Made by a program: the position numbers and the translations under genes. This document shows positions 46,926 to 55,835 of a stretch of 64,000 nt of DNA, in pieces; position 1 is the stretch's first letter; every line of letters begins with the position of its first letter. This stretch comes from Streptomyces sp. L-9-10 (lineage in GTDB: Bacteria; Actinomycetota; Actinomycetes; Streptomycetales; Streptomycetaceae). The notes below the pieces were generated by a model that saw only the letters and a list, made by a program, of their open reading frames with translations, searched no databases and had not been told where the DNA came from. Location: NCBI RefSeq assembly GCF_004151105.1, contig NZ_PHRF01000168.1:1-64000 (forward strand), in the 5' to 3' direction.

Positions 46926-47972
46926 TCAGGTCCTGAGCAGCTCGACGTGCACATCGGCCGGGAACCCGGTGGTCGGACCCGTACGGTGTGCGAACTCCCG
47001 TACGCCCGCGAGCTGGTCGGGGCCGAAGCGGAAGTCGAGCGTCGTGAAGTACCGCTCCAGCAGCTCGGCGTCGAAGGTCTCCCAGCGTGCCGCCTGCTTG
47101 GCGACCTTCGCGACCTCTTCCAGGGAGAGGTCCCGGGACGCGAGGAACGCCTCGTGGACCTTCCGTACGACCTTCGGCTCGCGCGCGAGATAGTCCTTGC
47201 GCGCCGCCCACACCGCGAAGACGAACGGCAGGCCCGTCCAGTCCTTCCACATCTGCCCCAGGTCGTGGACCTGGAGGCCGAGCCGGGGGGCTTCGTAGAG
47301 CGAGGCGCGCAACGCGGCGTCACCGATCAGGACGGCCGCCTCGGCCTCCTGCATCATCAGACCGAGATCCGGCGGACACGTGTAGTAGTCGGGCGTCACC
47401 TTGTACTGCTCGCTCAGCAGCAGCTGGGCCAGGCGTACCGACGTACGGGACGTGGAGCCGAGGGCCACACGGGCGCCGTCCAGCTGGTCCAGCGGTACCT
47501 GCGAGACGATGACGCAGGACATGACAGGTCCGTCGCAGCCGACCGCGAGATCGGTGAAGGCGACAAGATCGTCGGCGTTGCGGAGGAATTCGACGAGGGT
47601 GACGGGCGCGATATCCAGCTCGCCGCGCACCAGCTGTTCACTGAGCTTCTCGGGGGTGTCCTTCGTCAGCTCCAGATCGAGAAGCGCACCGGTCCTTGCG
47701 AGGCCCCAATAAAGGGGCAGGCAGTTCAGGAACTGAATATGGCCGACACGCGGCCGACTGCGACGGTCGTCATCACCTCCGGCCGCCGTGTCGTCATCAC
47801 CGTCGGCCGCAACGGGGCCCCCGGGCGCCCCAGCCGCCTCGGTCATCCCGGGCGTCCCCGCCGCCTCGGGCGCCTCGGGCGCCTCGGGCGCCTCGGACGG
47901 GGGTGCTGCCGCGCCGGATACCCCTGATGCCCGTGATGCTTCTGCCGCCGTGTTTTCCGCTGGACTGTCCAC
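46926..47972 (-). CDS. mqnA: chorismate dehydratase
   Basis: First enzyme of the futalosine pathway, converting chorismate to 3-enolpyruvylbenzoate. It has a periplasmic-binding-protein-like fold. The conserved core starts at VGHIQFLNCLPLYWGL and includes DIAPVTLVEFL, ALGSTSRTSVRLAQLLL and VLIGDAAL. About 75 residues before the core are a low-complexity Ala/Pro/Glu/Asp stretch made partly of a 9-nt repeat (EAPEAPEAPEA). The GTG at 47972 is the longest start, and translation may begin later, for example at the internal Met at about residue 43. The total is 348 aa with that extension. Confidence 0.93.
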   Translation of the reverse strand: MDSPAENTAAEASRASGVSGAAAPPSEAPEAPEAPEAAGTPGMTEAAGAPGGPVAADGDDDTAAGGDDDRRSRPRVGHIQFLNCLPLYWGLARTGALLDLELTKDTPEKLSEQLVRGELDIAPVTLVEFLRNADDLVAFTDLAVGCDGPVMSCVIVSQVPLDQLDGARVALGSTSRTSVRLAQLLLSEQYKVTPDYYTCPPDLGLMMQEAEAAVLIGDAALRASLYEAPRLGLQVHDLGQMWKDWTGLPFVFAVWAARKDYLAREPKVVRKVHEAFLASRDLSLEEVAKVAKQAARWETFDAELLERYFTTLDFRFGPDQLAGVREFAHRTGPTTGFPADVHVELLRT

Positions 47973-48151
47973 AGCGCGAGGCTAGACCCGCGCCGGGTGC
48001 GGGACGGCTCCGGGGCTCGCTTACGGCGTGGCTCGTCAGCACGTCAGGGCCCTATACAAACGTCCGGGTGAAGTGATCTTTCCCTCTACCGCTGGACATG
48101 TACTGCGTGCTAGGCTCGCCGCAAGTTGCAGTTTGGTTTCCCTTGCAGTAC

Positions 48152-48190
48152 AGAGCCTGCGGAGCATGTGACCCGCAGGCTTTTGTAGTT
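48152..48190 (+). promoter_or_regulatory. hairpin in the leader of the cold-shock gene
   Basis: GCCTGCGG pairs perfectly with CCGCAGGC around a 10-nt loop and is followed by TTTTGTAGTTTT. It lies about 60 nt before the start of the cold-shock gene, in a leader that is AT-rich for this genome. It looks like an attenuator or thermosensitive structure of the kind found in csp mRNAs. Confidence 0.6.
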
Positions 48191-48246
48191 TTCAGACTTC
48201 TTTGCAGGTTCTGGAGCAGGGCAACCCTTTGGCCCAAGGAGGGCTT

Positions 48247-48450
48247 ATGGCTACCGGAACCGTCAAGTGGTTCAACGCTGAAAAGGGCTTCGGCTTCATC
48301 GCCCAGGACGGCGGCGGCCCGGATGTCTTCGTCCACTACTCCGCGATCAACGCGACCGGCTTCCGCTCCCTTGAGGAGAACCAGGTCGTGAACTTCGACG
48401 TCACTCAGGGCCCGAAGGGCCCGCAGGCGGAGAACGTCACCCCGGCCTAG
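48247..48450 (+). CDS. cold-shock protein
   Basis: 67-aa nucleic-acid chaperone of the CspA family (one cold-shock domain). RNP1 is KGFGFI and RNP2 is VFVHYS; the protein starts MATGTVKWFNAEKG. AAGGAGG lies four nt before the ATG at 48247. Its long leader contains a hairpin followed by U-rich sequence, and a terminator follows the gene. Confidence 0.97.
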   Translation: MATGTVKWFNAEKGFGFIAQDGGGPDVFVHYSAINATGFRSLEENQVVNFDVTQGPKGPQAENVTPA

Positions 48451-48491
48451 TTGCCCGGGTCGGCGATCGCGCACGACTTACGCAGTAACCA

Positions 48492-48545
48492 AGGAGCCCT
48501 GCTTTCCCCACTCGGGTGGGGGACAGCGGGGCTCCTGCCTTTTCG
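48492..48545 (+). terminator. intrinsic terminator after the cold-shock gene
   Basis: AGGAGCCC pairs with GGGCTCCT and an inner CCCCAC/GTGGGG stem extends it, followed by GCCTTTTCG. It lies about 40 nt after the stop codon. Confidence 0.85.
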
Positions 48546-48638
48546 CACGGGGGCCCGCCGCCCGCGCGTCGCTAGGGACTATCGACCACCCACTATCGAG
48601 CTTCTGTTCCCATAGCGGAATGTATACGACGGGTGGGC

Positions 48639-48742
48639 GGTGGGGCGTGTCCCTGGTGGTCGGCGGCAGGCCAGGACCGAGGGGTAGCCGGGGTGGGCCG
48701 GGGCGTTTGATGGCGGGTCACCCCGACTACCCCTCGGTCCTG
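48639..48742. repeat. 57-bp interspersed repeat copy 2 plus inverted partial copy, forming a hairpin
   Basis: 48639-48695 is the reverse complement of 33534-33590 with about five mismatches. A second, inverted partial copy at 48719-48742 pairs with 48672-48695 (24-nt arms, one mismatch). The resulting large hairpin lies 25 nt past the stop of the acyl-CoA ligase gene and may terminate it. The 316-nt space after the cold-shock gene holds only this and the csp terminator. Confidence 0.75.
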
Positions 48743-48766
48743 ACCCGCACCCAAAGCCCGCCCCGA

Positions 48767-50776
48767 CTACCGACCGCCCCCGCCCCCGCCCCTCCCCCCA
48801 TACAACCCCTCGATCTCCGGGCCGAAGTCTTCCGCGATCTTCGTTCTCTTCAGTTTGAGCGACGGCGTCAGGTGGCCGCTCTCCTCCGTGAAGGCCACCG
48901 GGAGGACGCGGAAGCGGCGGATGGACTCCGCGCGGGACACCAGGCGGTTGGCCTCGGCTATCGCGCGTTGGAGTGTGCCGCGCAGGTCTTCGTCCTCCGT
49001 CAGGGCGGGCAGGGGGATGTCCTGCTTCCCCTTCATCAGGCGCCAGTGGGCCAGGCCGTCGGGTTCGAGGGTGATCAGGGCCGTGACGTACGGGCGGTTG
49101 TCGCCGAGCACCATGCACTGGCTGACCAGAGGATGCGCGCGCAGCCAGTCCTCCAGGGGCGCCGGGATGACGTTCTTGCCGGCCGAGGTGATGATGATGT
49201 CCTTCTTCCGGCCGGTGATCGTCAGATAACCGTCCTCGTCCAGCGCCCCCAGGTCCCCCGTCGCGAACCACCCCTCCGTATGCCCCGGCCCGGATCCCGG
49301 TCCCGGCTCCAGCGCCCCCACCACCCGGCCGTGCTCCGCGTCCCAGTAGCCGGCGAACACATGGCTCCCGCGCAGCAGCACCTCCCCGTCGTCGGCGATC
49401 CGTACCGCCGTGCCCGGCAGCGGCCAGCCGACCGTGCCCAGCCGGGGTTTGAGCGGTGGGGTGACGGTCGACGCCGCCGTCGTCTCCGTCAGGCCGTACC
49501 CCTCGAAGATCTCGATGCCCGCGCCCGCGTAGAACGCGGCGAGCCGGCGTCCCAGGGGTGAGCCGCCGCAGATCGCGTACGTCACCTTGCCGCCGAGCGC
49601 GGCCCGTATCCGCCGGTAGACCAGCGGGTCGTACAGCGCGCGGGCCGCCCGCAGGGCGAACGACGGGCCCTGGCCTGTGCCGTGTTCCTCCGCCTCCACG
49701 GCCTGGCCGTAGCGCCGGGCGATCCTCGCCGCGCGGTCGAAGGACGAGGCGCGGCCCATCCTCTCGGCCGTCGCGCGGCCGGTGTTGTAGACCTTCTCCA
49801 GGACGTACGGGATGGCCAGCAGGAACGTCGGCCGGAATCCCGCCAGATCCGCGAGCAGGTCGTCGGTCCTGATGGACGGCGCGTGTCCGAGCCGTACCCG
49901 CGCCCGCAGGCAGCCGATCGCGACCATCCGTCCGAAGACATGGGACAGCGGCAGGAACAGCAGCGTGGACGCGGGTTCCTTGCTCACCGACGTGAAGACG
50001 GGGTGGAGCAGTTCGATGGCGTTGTCCACCTCGGCGAAGAAATTGCCGTGGGTGAGGACACAGCCCTTGGGGCGGCCGGTGGTGCCCGAGGTGTAGATGA
50101 ACGTGGCCGGGGAATCCGGCGCCAACTGCGCGCGGCGCGCGGTGACCTCCTCGTCCGCGAGGTGTTCGCCCGCGCCGCGCAGGGTGCCGACGGCGCCGGT
50201 GTCGAACGCCCACAGCAGGGTGAGGCCCGGCAGTTGCCTGCGTTCCTGGGAGATCAGCCGGGCCTGGTGCGCGTCCTCCACGACGCATGCCACCGCGCCC
50301 GAGTCCTGGAGGATCCAGCGCGCCTGGAACGCGGAGGAGGTCGGATAGATGGGTACGGTGATCAGCCCGGCGGCCCAGGCCGCGAAGTCGAGGAGCGTCC
50401 ACTCATAGGTCGTACGGGCCATGATCGCGAGCCGGTCGCCGGGGCGCAGCCCTTCCGCGATCAGTCCCTTGGCGACGGCCCGGACCTCCTCGGCGAAGGC
50501 GGCGGCCGTGACGTCCCGCCACCGCCCGTTCTTTCCTTTGCGGCTGAGGACGGCCTCATCGGGGGCCTCGTCGGCGTTGTCGAAAGGGATGTCCGCGAGG
50601 GAACCGCGCCGGACGGACGGCGCGAGCGGCGGTACGGACACCTGTCTCACGGTCCCGTCCACGCGCTGTTTGTCCGGCTCGACCAGCCTCAGAGGAACAG
50701 CCACGGTGGACTGGGGGGAGTCGGCGAACTCTGCGGACTCGGCGGACTGGGCGTCGGCAGGTGTGTCGGCGGGCAC
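48767..50776 (-). CDS. long-chain acyl-CoA ligase (AMP-forming)
   Basis: 669-aa adenylate-forming enzyme, probably activating long-chain fatty acids as CoA esters. It has the P-loop-like YTSGTTGRPKG, the A5 motif EGYGLTET, the GDLGALDEDGYL segment, and the hinge and lysine region ITGRKKDIIITSAGKN. Forty residues at the N-terminus are low complexity. The start is the GTG at 50776. It is divergent from the MaoC gene, which suggests a shared fatty-acid control through the palindrome in between. Confidence 0.93.
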   Translation of the reverse strand: MPADTPADAQSAESAEFADSPQSTVAVPLRLVEPDKQRVDGTVRQVSVPPLAPSVRRGSLADIPFDNADEAPDEAVLSRKGKNGRWRDVTAAAFAEEVRAVAKGLIAEGLRPGDRLAIMARTTYEWTLLDFAAWAAGLITVPIYPTSSAFQARWILQDSGAVACVVEDAHQARLISQERRQLPGLTLLWAFDTGAVGTLRGAGEHLADEEVTARRAQLAPDSPATFIYTSGTTGRPKGCVLTHGNFFAEVDNAIELLHPVFTSVSKEPASTLLFLPLSHVFGRMVAIGCLRARVRLGHAPSIRTDDLLADLAGFRPTFLLAIPYVLEKVYNTGRATAERMGRASSFDRAARIARRYGQAVEAEEHGTGQGPSFALRAARALYDPLVYRRIRAALGGKVTYAICGGSPLGRRLAAFYAGAGIEIFEGYGLTETTAASTVTPPLKPRLGTVGWPLPGTAVRIADDGEVLLRGSHVFAGYWDAEHGRVVGALEPGPGSGPGHTEGWFATGDLGALDEDGYLTITGRKKDIIITSAGKNVIPAPLEDWLRAHPLVSQCMVLGDNRPYVTALITLEPDGLAHWRLMKGKQDIPLPALTEDEDLRGTLQRAIAEANRLVSRAESIRRFRVLPVAFTEESGHLTPSLKLKRTKIAEDFGPEIEGLYGGRGGGGGGR

Positions 50777-50798
50777 GGGCGGCTCCTCGGCGGTGAGG

Positions 50799-50905
50799 CT
50801 TCTGCGGCTGTGCGGCTGCGCGGCTCTTCGGTTCTTCGGTTCTTCGGTTCTTCGGTTCTTCGCTCTGCGACTATGCGGCTCTGCGGCTCTGCGGCTCTGT
50901 CATCC
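50799..50905. repeat. 8-bp microsatellite in the ligase upstream region
   Basis: Runs of GCGGCTCT/GCGGCTGT and four copies of GGTTCTTC make an 8-nt periodic block, followed by AGGTC copies (5-nt period) to about 50925. It lies just upstream of the acyl-CoA ligase start on its template strand, so its length could change promoter or leader spacing. Confidence 0.8.
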
Positions 50906-50999
50906 AGTCAGGTCAGGTCAGGTCAGACGCGTTCGGGAATCGCCGTCACCCCGTGCACTCGAAGAGGGCTGAGAGGAAGCATCTCGACCAAACTCCTGA

Positions 51000-51023
51000 C
51001 CCCTAAGTAACCTTACTGAGGGG
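51000..51023. promoter_or_regulatory. palindromic operator upstream of the MaoC gene
   Basis: CCCCTAAGTAA-CC-TTACTGAGGGG is a 24-bp inverted repeat with one mispair, 32 nt before the MaoC start. It is a candidate site for the TetR regulator encoded at 52.1-52.7 kb, which would control the divergent ligase and hydratase genes. Confidence 0.6.
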
Positions 51024-51054
51024 TAAATCTACGAGCGCCCAGGGAGCCAGGACA

Positions 51055-52118
51055 ATGGCCGACCGCTATCCGCACGTCACCGGCACAGCACCCGGCCGTT
51101 TCCTCTCCTCACCGCCCCGGCTGGCACCCGCCGTGGTGCGAGGCGCCCTCGCCTCGCCGGGCCGCGCACGGCGGCTGCGGCGGCCGGGCTGGACGGGGCG
51201 GATACGGGACGACGCCGGCGCGCTGCCGAAGACCCGGCTCGTTCTGGCCGGTGCCCGTATCGACCCGGGTCGGCTCGCTTCGTACGCCCGGATCTGCGGG
51301 TTTCCCTCCGACAGGAACGGGACGGTGCCGCTCACGTATCCGCATGTGCTCGGATTCCCGCTGGCCATGCGGCTTATGACGTCCTGTCAGTTCCCGTTGC
51401 CCGTACTGGGGCTGGTGCACACCTGGATCGAGATCGGCGGAGAGCGCGCCCTCTCGGCGGACGAACGGCCGGAGATCAGCGTGTACGCGCGAAGTCTCGT
51501 GCCGCACCGCCGGGGCGTGGAAGTGATCATCGTGACGGAGGCGCGGGTCGGCGGCGAAGTGGTCTGGCACTCCCGCAGCGCCTATCTCGCGCGCCACCGG
51601 GACGGCGACGGTCAGGGCGACGGGCTCGGCCGGGCGGCCGTGGCCGTGACAGCCGTGGCCGTCACGGCCGCCCGGCGCCCGCGGTCGCGCCCGACATCCC
51701 CCGACCGCTGCCGGTCAGCGCGGAGTGGCGGCTACCCGCCGAGCTGGGCCGTCGCTATGGAGCCGTGTCCGGCGACCGCAACCCCATCCACCTGTATCCG
51801 CTCACCGCGCGGCCCTTCGGCTTCCCGCGCGCGATCGCCCATGGCATGTGGACGTTCGCCCGCTGTGTCGCGGAGGCGGAGGCACAAGCCGGAGCTGGTA
51901 CGGGCACAGGCACGGGCACAGGCACAGGCACGGGTGGCCACGCATCCTCCGTACGCGCGGAGTTCAGGGCGCCCGTACTGCTTCCCGCCACCGTGACATA
52001 CGCCGCGCGGACCGGCGCCGAGGGGAGCGTCGCCTTCCAACTGCGTGACGGTGACGGGACCCGCGTCCATCTCACCGGGGAGCTGTCTCGCGATCCGTCC
52101 AGCGCTCCCCCGCCATGA
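51055..52118 (+). pseudogene. MaoC-like (R)-hydratase, frameshifted
   Basis: The first part (51055 to about 51640) encodes an N-terminal hot-dog domain (YPHVLGFPLAMRLM, VIIVTEARVGGEVVW). The frame then continues as Arg/Ser-rich nonsense. From about 51,670 a different frame resumes sense (PRPLPVSAEWRLPAELGRRY) and carries the hydratase motif GDRNPIHLYPLTARPFG followed by AIAHGMW. The total of 1064 nt is one base short of 355 codons. The shift falls in a GCCGTGGCCGTGACA repeat followed by GC-rich sequence, where indels and read errors are frequent. If intact, it would hydrate trans-2-enoyl thioesters. Confidence 0.75.
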
Positions 52119-52743
52119 GGTTCCCGAGTCCCGTCCAGGCGAAGTTCATCAGCGTCGCCGCGGCCTCCTTCGCCGAGACGCCCGGAGTCTCGTTCGCCCA
52201 TGCCGCGAGCGCCTCCGCCGCCCCCACCAGCGCCTGCGCCAGCCCGGCCACATCCCGGTCGGCCAGATCGGGCGCGCCGTGCGCCTCGCGGGCCGTCGCG
52301 CCGATCAGTCCCGTCACATACGCGACGAGCGCTTCCCGCATCCTCGTGGCCTCGGCGGCGAACGGCTGGCCGTGCGTACGCGCCTGACGGTGGAGCACCG
52401 CCCAGCCGTCCGGGTTCTCCGCGGTGTGCGTGAAGAACGCCACCAGTCCGGTCCACAGCTGCCGATCGGCCGGCGCCCCCGGTTCCACGGCCGCCGTCAC
52501 GGCCGCGACCAGCGCCGCCGACTCGCGCCGGATACAGGCGGTGAACAGCTCTTCCTTGGAGTTGAGGTAGAGGTACACCAGCGGTTTCGAGACGCCCACC
52601 TGCTCGGCGATCTCATCCATCGAGGCGGCACGGTAACCGCGCTGTCCGAAGGTGCGCACGGCGGCGTCCATCATCTGCCGTTCGCGCTCCGCGCGCGGCA
52701 TCCGCTTGCTCTTGCCGGTGCTCGCGGCACTCACCGCACCCAC
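52072..52743 (-). CDS. TetR family regulator
   Basis: 223 aa from the GTG at 52743, which has GGAGG nine nt upstream; GTG at 52734 is also possible. The helix-turn-helix is at about residues 20-65 (DAAVRTFGQRGYRAASMDEIAEQVGVSKPLVYLYL). The C-terminal half is a typical all-helical ligand domain. It overlaps the end of the convergent MaoC gene by 47 nt and probably regulates the ligase/MaoC pair through the 51.0-kb palindrome. Confidence 0.9.
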   Translation of the reverse strand: MGAVSAASTGKSKRMPRAERERQMMDAAVRTFGQRGYRAASMDEIAEQVGVSKPLVYLYLNSKEELFTACIRRESAALVAAVTAAVEPGAPADRQLWTGLVAFFTHTAENPDGWAVLHRQARTHGQPFAAEATRMREALVAYVTGLIGATAREAHGAPDLADRDVAGLAQALVGAAEALAAWANETPGVSAKEAAATLMNFAWTGLGNLMAGERWTDRETAPR

Positions 52744-52958
52744 GTCAGGCTTCCTCCCGCTCGTCCTGCATCCCCGTCGGCCTACGAATCCGGACCACAA
52801 ACCCGGCCACGAATCCGGCCCAAACCCCGTAAGCCTACGGTTCACGGGAAGCCCGGACAGCGGACCCGTGGTGTTCCAGCCGACTTCCGGCCCCCTTCGC
52901 CGGGCTCCGCCCATGCCAGGCCGGACCCGTCAGGGCCGGACAAGTCAGGGCTGACCCG

Positions 52959-54740
52959 TCAGGCGGCCCGCCGGGTCGCCCGCGCGGCCTTCCGCCGGGC
53001 CGGCGTCGAGGCCGGACCGCGGCACGTGAGCAGGGTGCCGTCGTCGAGATGGATGGTGCGGGTGGCGAGGCGGGTGAGCGCCGGCCGGTGGGTGGTCATG
53101 ACCGCCGTTCTGCGCTCGACCAGGCGACCGAGCGCGCGGACGACGAGGTCTTCGGCGGCGTTGTCCAGTCCCGTGGTGGGTTCGTCGAGCAGCACAACGG
53201 GGGCGTCGGCAAGCAGGGCGCGGGCGATGCCGACGCGTTGGCGCTGGCCGCCGGAGAGTCCGGCGCCTCGGTCGGCGAGCCGGGTGCCCAGGCCATCAGG
53301 CAGGCGTTCGGTGAACTCGGTGACCAGGGCTGCCTCCGCCGCACGGGCGACCTCGTGCGGGCCGGCGTCGGGTCGGGCGTAGCGAATGTTGTCGGCGATG
53401 GTGCCGGAGAACAGGAACGTGTCCTGTAGCACGACGGCGATCTGGCGGTGCAGCCAGATGGTGGGCATGTCGGTGAGAGGGAGTCCGTCGAGGAGCAGAC
53501 GGCCGCGGGTGGGCGGGTAGAGCCCGGCGATGAGGGAGAGCACGGTGGATTTGCCGGAGCCGTTGGGTCCGAGCAGCGCGAGGTGTTCGCCGGGTTGGAC
53601 GGTGAGGTCGAAGTGGTTCAGGACGGGGCCGCGGCCGTAGTCGAGGGTGATGTCGTGCAGGTCGATCCGGCCGGTGGCGCGGTCGGGCAGGCGCCGGTGC
53701 GGTGTCGGGGGCGGGGGTGGCTGATCGAGGATGGCGGCGACGCGCTCCGCGGAGGCCGCGCCCTGGGGGAAGGTGATCGACAGGCGGGACATCGATCGCA
53801 TGGGCTTGATCATGTCCTTGAGGTAGCTGGTCACCACGACCAGCAGCCCGACGCTCCACCAGTGGTTCACGACACCGAGACCGCCCGCCCACAGCAGGGC
53901 CGCGGTGGCCACCGCGGCGGCGGCTTCGAGCAGTGGCGTGAATCGGGCCCGCAGTTCGACGCTGCGCAGGCCGGCGTCGAGGGTGGTGCTGTTGCTGGTG
54001 GCGAAATGTTCGTCGTGCAGGTCTTGGCGGCCGAAGGCGTGGATGGTGCGGATGCCTTGGAGGGATTCGGTGACGAAGGCGGCGAGGTGTCCTTCGGCGG
54101 CGCGCTGCCGCCGTTCCGTCTGGCGGGTCAGCCGGGTGTAGCGGGCGGCCGTGAGGAATACCAGCGGGGCGCCCGCGATCGCGATCAGCCCCAGGCGCCA
54201 GTCGACGAAGAGGATGACGGTGGCGTAGCCCGAGAGGGCCAGCAGTCCTGGCAGGAGTGTGGAGAACAGGTCGACCAGAGCGTCCTGGATCCGGCTGGTG
54301 TCGATCGCGACGCGGCTGGTCAGTTCCCCTGCGGCCTGCCGGTCGTGGTAACTCATGGGGAGCCGTTGCATGTGGGCGAAGACATCCGTGCGGATCGACG
54401 CGGTGATCTGCTCTCCCGCGCTGTTCATCACACGGTCGCCGAGGTAGTCGAACGCCCCCGAGGCGAGAGTGATCAGCAGCAGTGCGGCGGCGGCCACACT
54501 GAGCATGGCCAGCGGTGACGAGCCCACGATGCCCGTGAGCCAGGCCAGTGGGCCGTTGGTCCGGCCCTTGAGTACGTTGTCGATGACCAGCGCCAGCGGC
54601 CAGGGTGCCGCCAGGTCGGCGATCAGTTCTCCGATGCGCAGCCCCACGCCGAGCGTGAGCGTGCGCAGGTGCGGGCGCCCGTAGGAACGGAATCGCCACA
54701 GGTGCCGCAGCATTCCCACATCGTCCCTGCGGGACTTCAT
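52959..54740 (-). CDS. ABC exporter, fused membrane and ATPase domains
   Basis: 593-aa half-transporter of the exporter type. Six membrane helices lie in about residues 20-310. The nucleotide-binding domain from about 345 has Walker A LLGPNGSGKST, the Q-loop VLQDTFLFSGT, signature LSGGQRQR and Walker B VVLLDEPTTGLD, followed by the TTHRP switch histidine. No peptidase (C39) domain is fused. Its ATG overlaps the stop of the metallopeptidase gene (ATGA) in the other frame. Because the peptidase frame is shifted, an uninterrupted 1309-codon frame runs through both genes, which is artefactual. It probably exports a peptide or other product linked to the operon. Confidence 0.88.
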   Translation of the reverse strand: MKSRRDDVGMLRHLWRFRSYGRPHLRTLTLGVGLRIGELIADLAAPWPLALVIDNVLKGRTNGPLAWLTGIVGSSPLAMLSVAAAALLLITLASGAFDYLGDRVMNSAGEQITASIRTDVFAHMQRLPMSYHDRQAAGELTSRVAIDTSRIQDALVDLFSTLLPGLLALSGYATVILFVDWRLGLIAIAGAPLVFLTAARYTRLTRQTERRQRAAEGHLAAFVTESLQGIRTIHAFGRQDLHDEHFATSNSTTLDAGLRSVELRARFTPLLEAAAAVATAALLWAGGLGVVNHWWSVGLLVVVTSYLKDMIKPMRSMSRLSITFPQGAASAERVAAILDQPPPPPTPHRRLPDRATGRIDLHDITLDYGRGPVLNHFDLTVQPGEHLALLGPNGSGKSTVLSLIAGLYPPTRGRLLLDGLPLTDMPTIWLHRQIAVVLQDTFLFSGTIADNIRYARPDAGPHEVARAAEAALVTEFTERLPDGLGTRLADRGAGLSGGQRQRVGIARALLADAPVVLLDEPTTGLDNAAEDLVVRALGRLVERRTAVMTTHRPALTRLATRTIHLDDGTLLTCRGPASTPARRKAARATRRAA

Positions 54741-55835
54741 CTGCCCACCTCCCCGACCAGTTCGGCGCGGGCGGCGTCTTTGAGAGCGGTGTTGCTCGCG
54801 CCGGGGCGGACGCCGTGCTCGGCCATGGCGGTCAGCACCACCGGCGCGAGTTCCGGGGTCGGCACGTGTGATCGCGGACAGCAGCCGGGAGAAATGGCGG
54901 CGCTCGTTCAAGGCGTCCTTGGTCAGCGGGGCGGCGTCGGCTCCGGCCGAGTCCATGCCGCGCAGCAGCGCCGCGTCGAAGCGGGCGGGGTCGGCACCCG
55001 TGGCGACGACCCGCTCACGGGCGGACCAGCATGCCGATGCCCACACGGTTCCGTCGGCGTGCGGGTCCTGGTCCCGCCCGCCCACGAAGTGCGCCATTGT
55101 CCACCGGGGCTGTAGTTTGCGACGCCGCGGGTCCCACTCGGCGATGGCCCCGCGGTGCCAGCCGTAGATGTCCGGGGTGCCCAGCAGGATGGCCGTGAGG
55201 ACATCTGCCGTGCCCTCGTCCAGGGCGACCTTCAGGTTGGTCTGCTGCGCCGGGGGACGCAGCCGGTTGAGCCGGAAGTCCGCGGTGTGCCGGCACAGGT
55301 GATGGCCGACCTCGTGGCAGATGATCGCGGCGTTGTGCGCGGGGGCGAGGAAATACCGGCTGCCACCTGGTGCCGGGACGAATCCGGCGCCGCCCCCCAG
55401 ATGGACCTCACCCGCACAGCTGAGAGCGGCGGGCTCGTCCGTGAGCGACGCCCTGGGAAGCCGGTAATGCCCTCCGCGCCAGCGGCGGGGCTGGTCGTGC
55501 ATCCCGATTCTGACCAGCAGGTGCGGCAGCGGGTGGCCGAGCAGGACTGAAGCGAACCGCAGGGCACGCTGGACGTGGAAGGCCGTGTTGGTCACGCCGA
55601 ATGCGCGGGCCTGCCGGTCCGCGACGGCGTCAGCCAGGGGGCCGCCACCGGCCGCGGGCTCGAACATCAACGTTGAGCCGTCGAACAGCCGCCCGCCGCG
55701 CTCGTCACGGACCGTGGCCTCGGGCAGCACCACTTCGGCCGGCCGCAGTTCAAGGACGTCCAGGGCGGCTTCACGCAGCTGTCCGGGCCAGGGACGTCCG
55801 TCAGGTAGGTAGACGATCGCCGATATCACCGGCAT
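54737..55835 (-). pseudogene. gluzincin-like zinc metallopeptidase, frameshifted near the C-terminus
   Basis: Begins at the ATG at 55835, overlapping the upstream stop (TGATG). Residues 174-178 are HEVGH and a downstream LDEGTAD gives Glu207 as third ligand, the HExxH...E pattern of gluzincins. No signal peptide or membrane helix is seen. After residue about 322 the frame turns into Arg/Gly-rich nonsense, while the alternative frame reads HVPTPELAPVVLTAMAEHG and ends with a TGA overlapping the ABC gene start. The total of 1099 nt is 366 codons plus one base, so one extra base (or two missing) near 54864-54872 (an ACAC run) explains it. Metal and active-site residues are upstream of the break, so partial function is possible. 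Confidence 0.72.
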
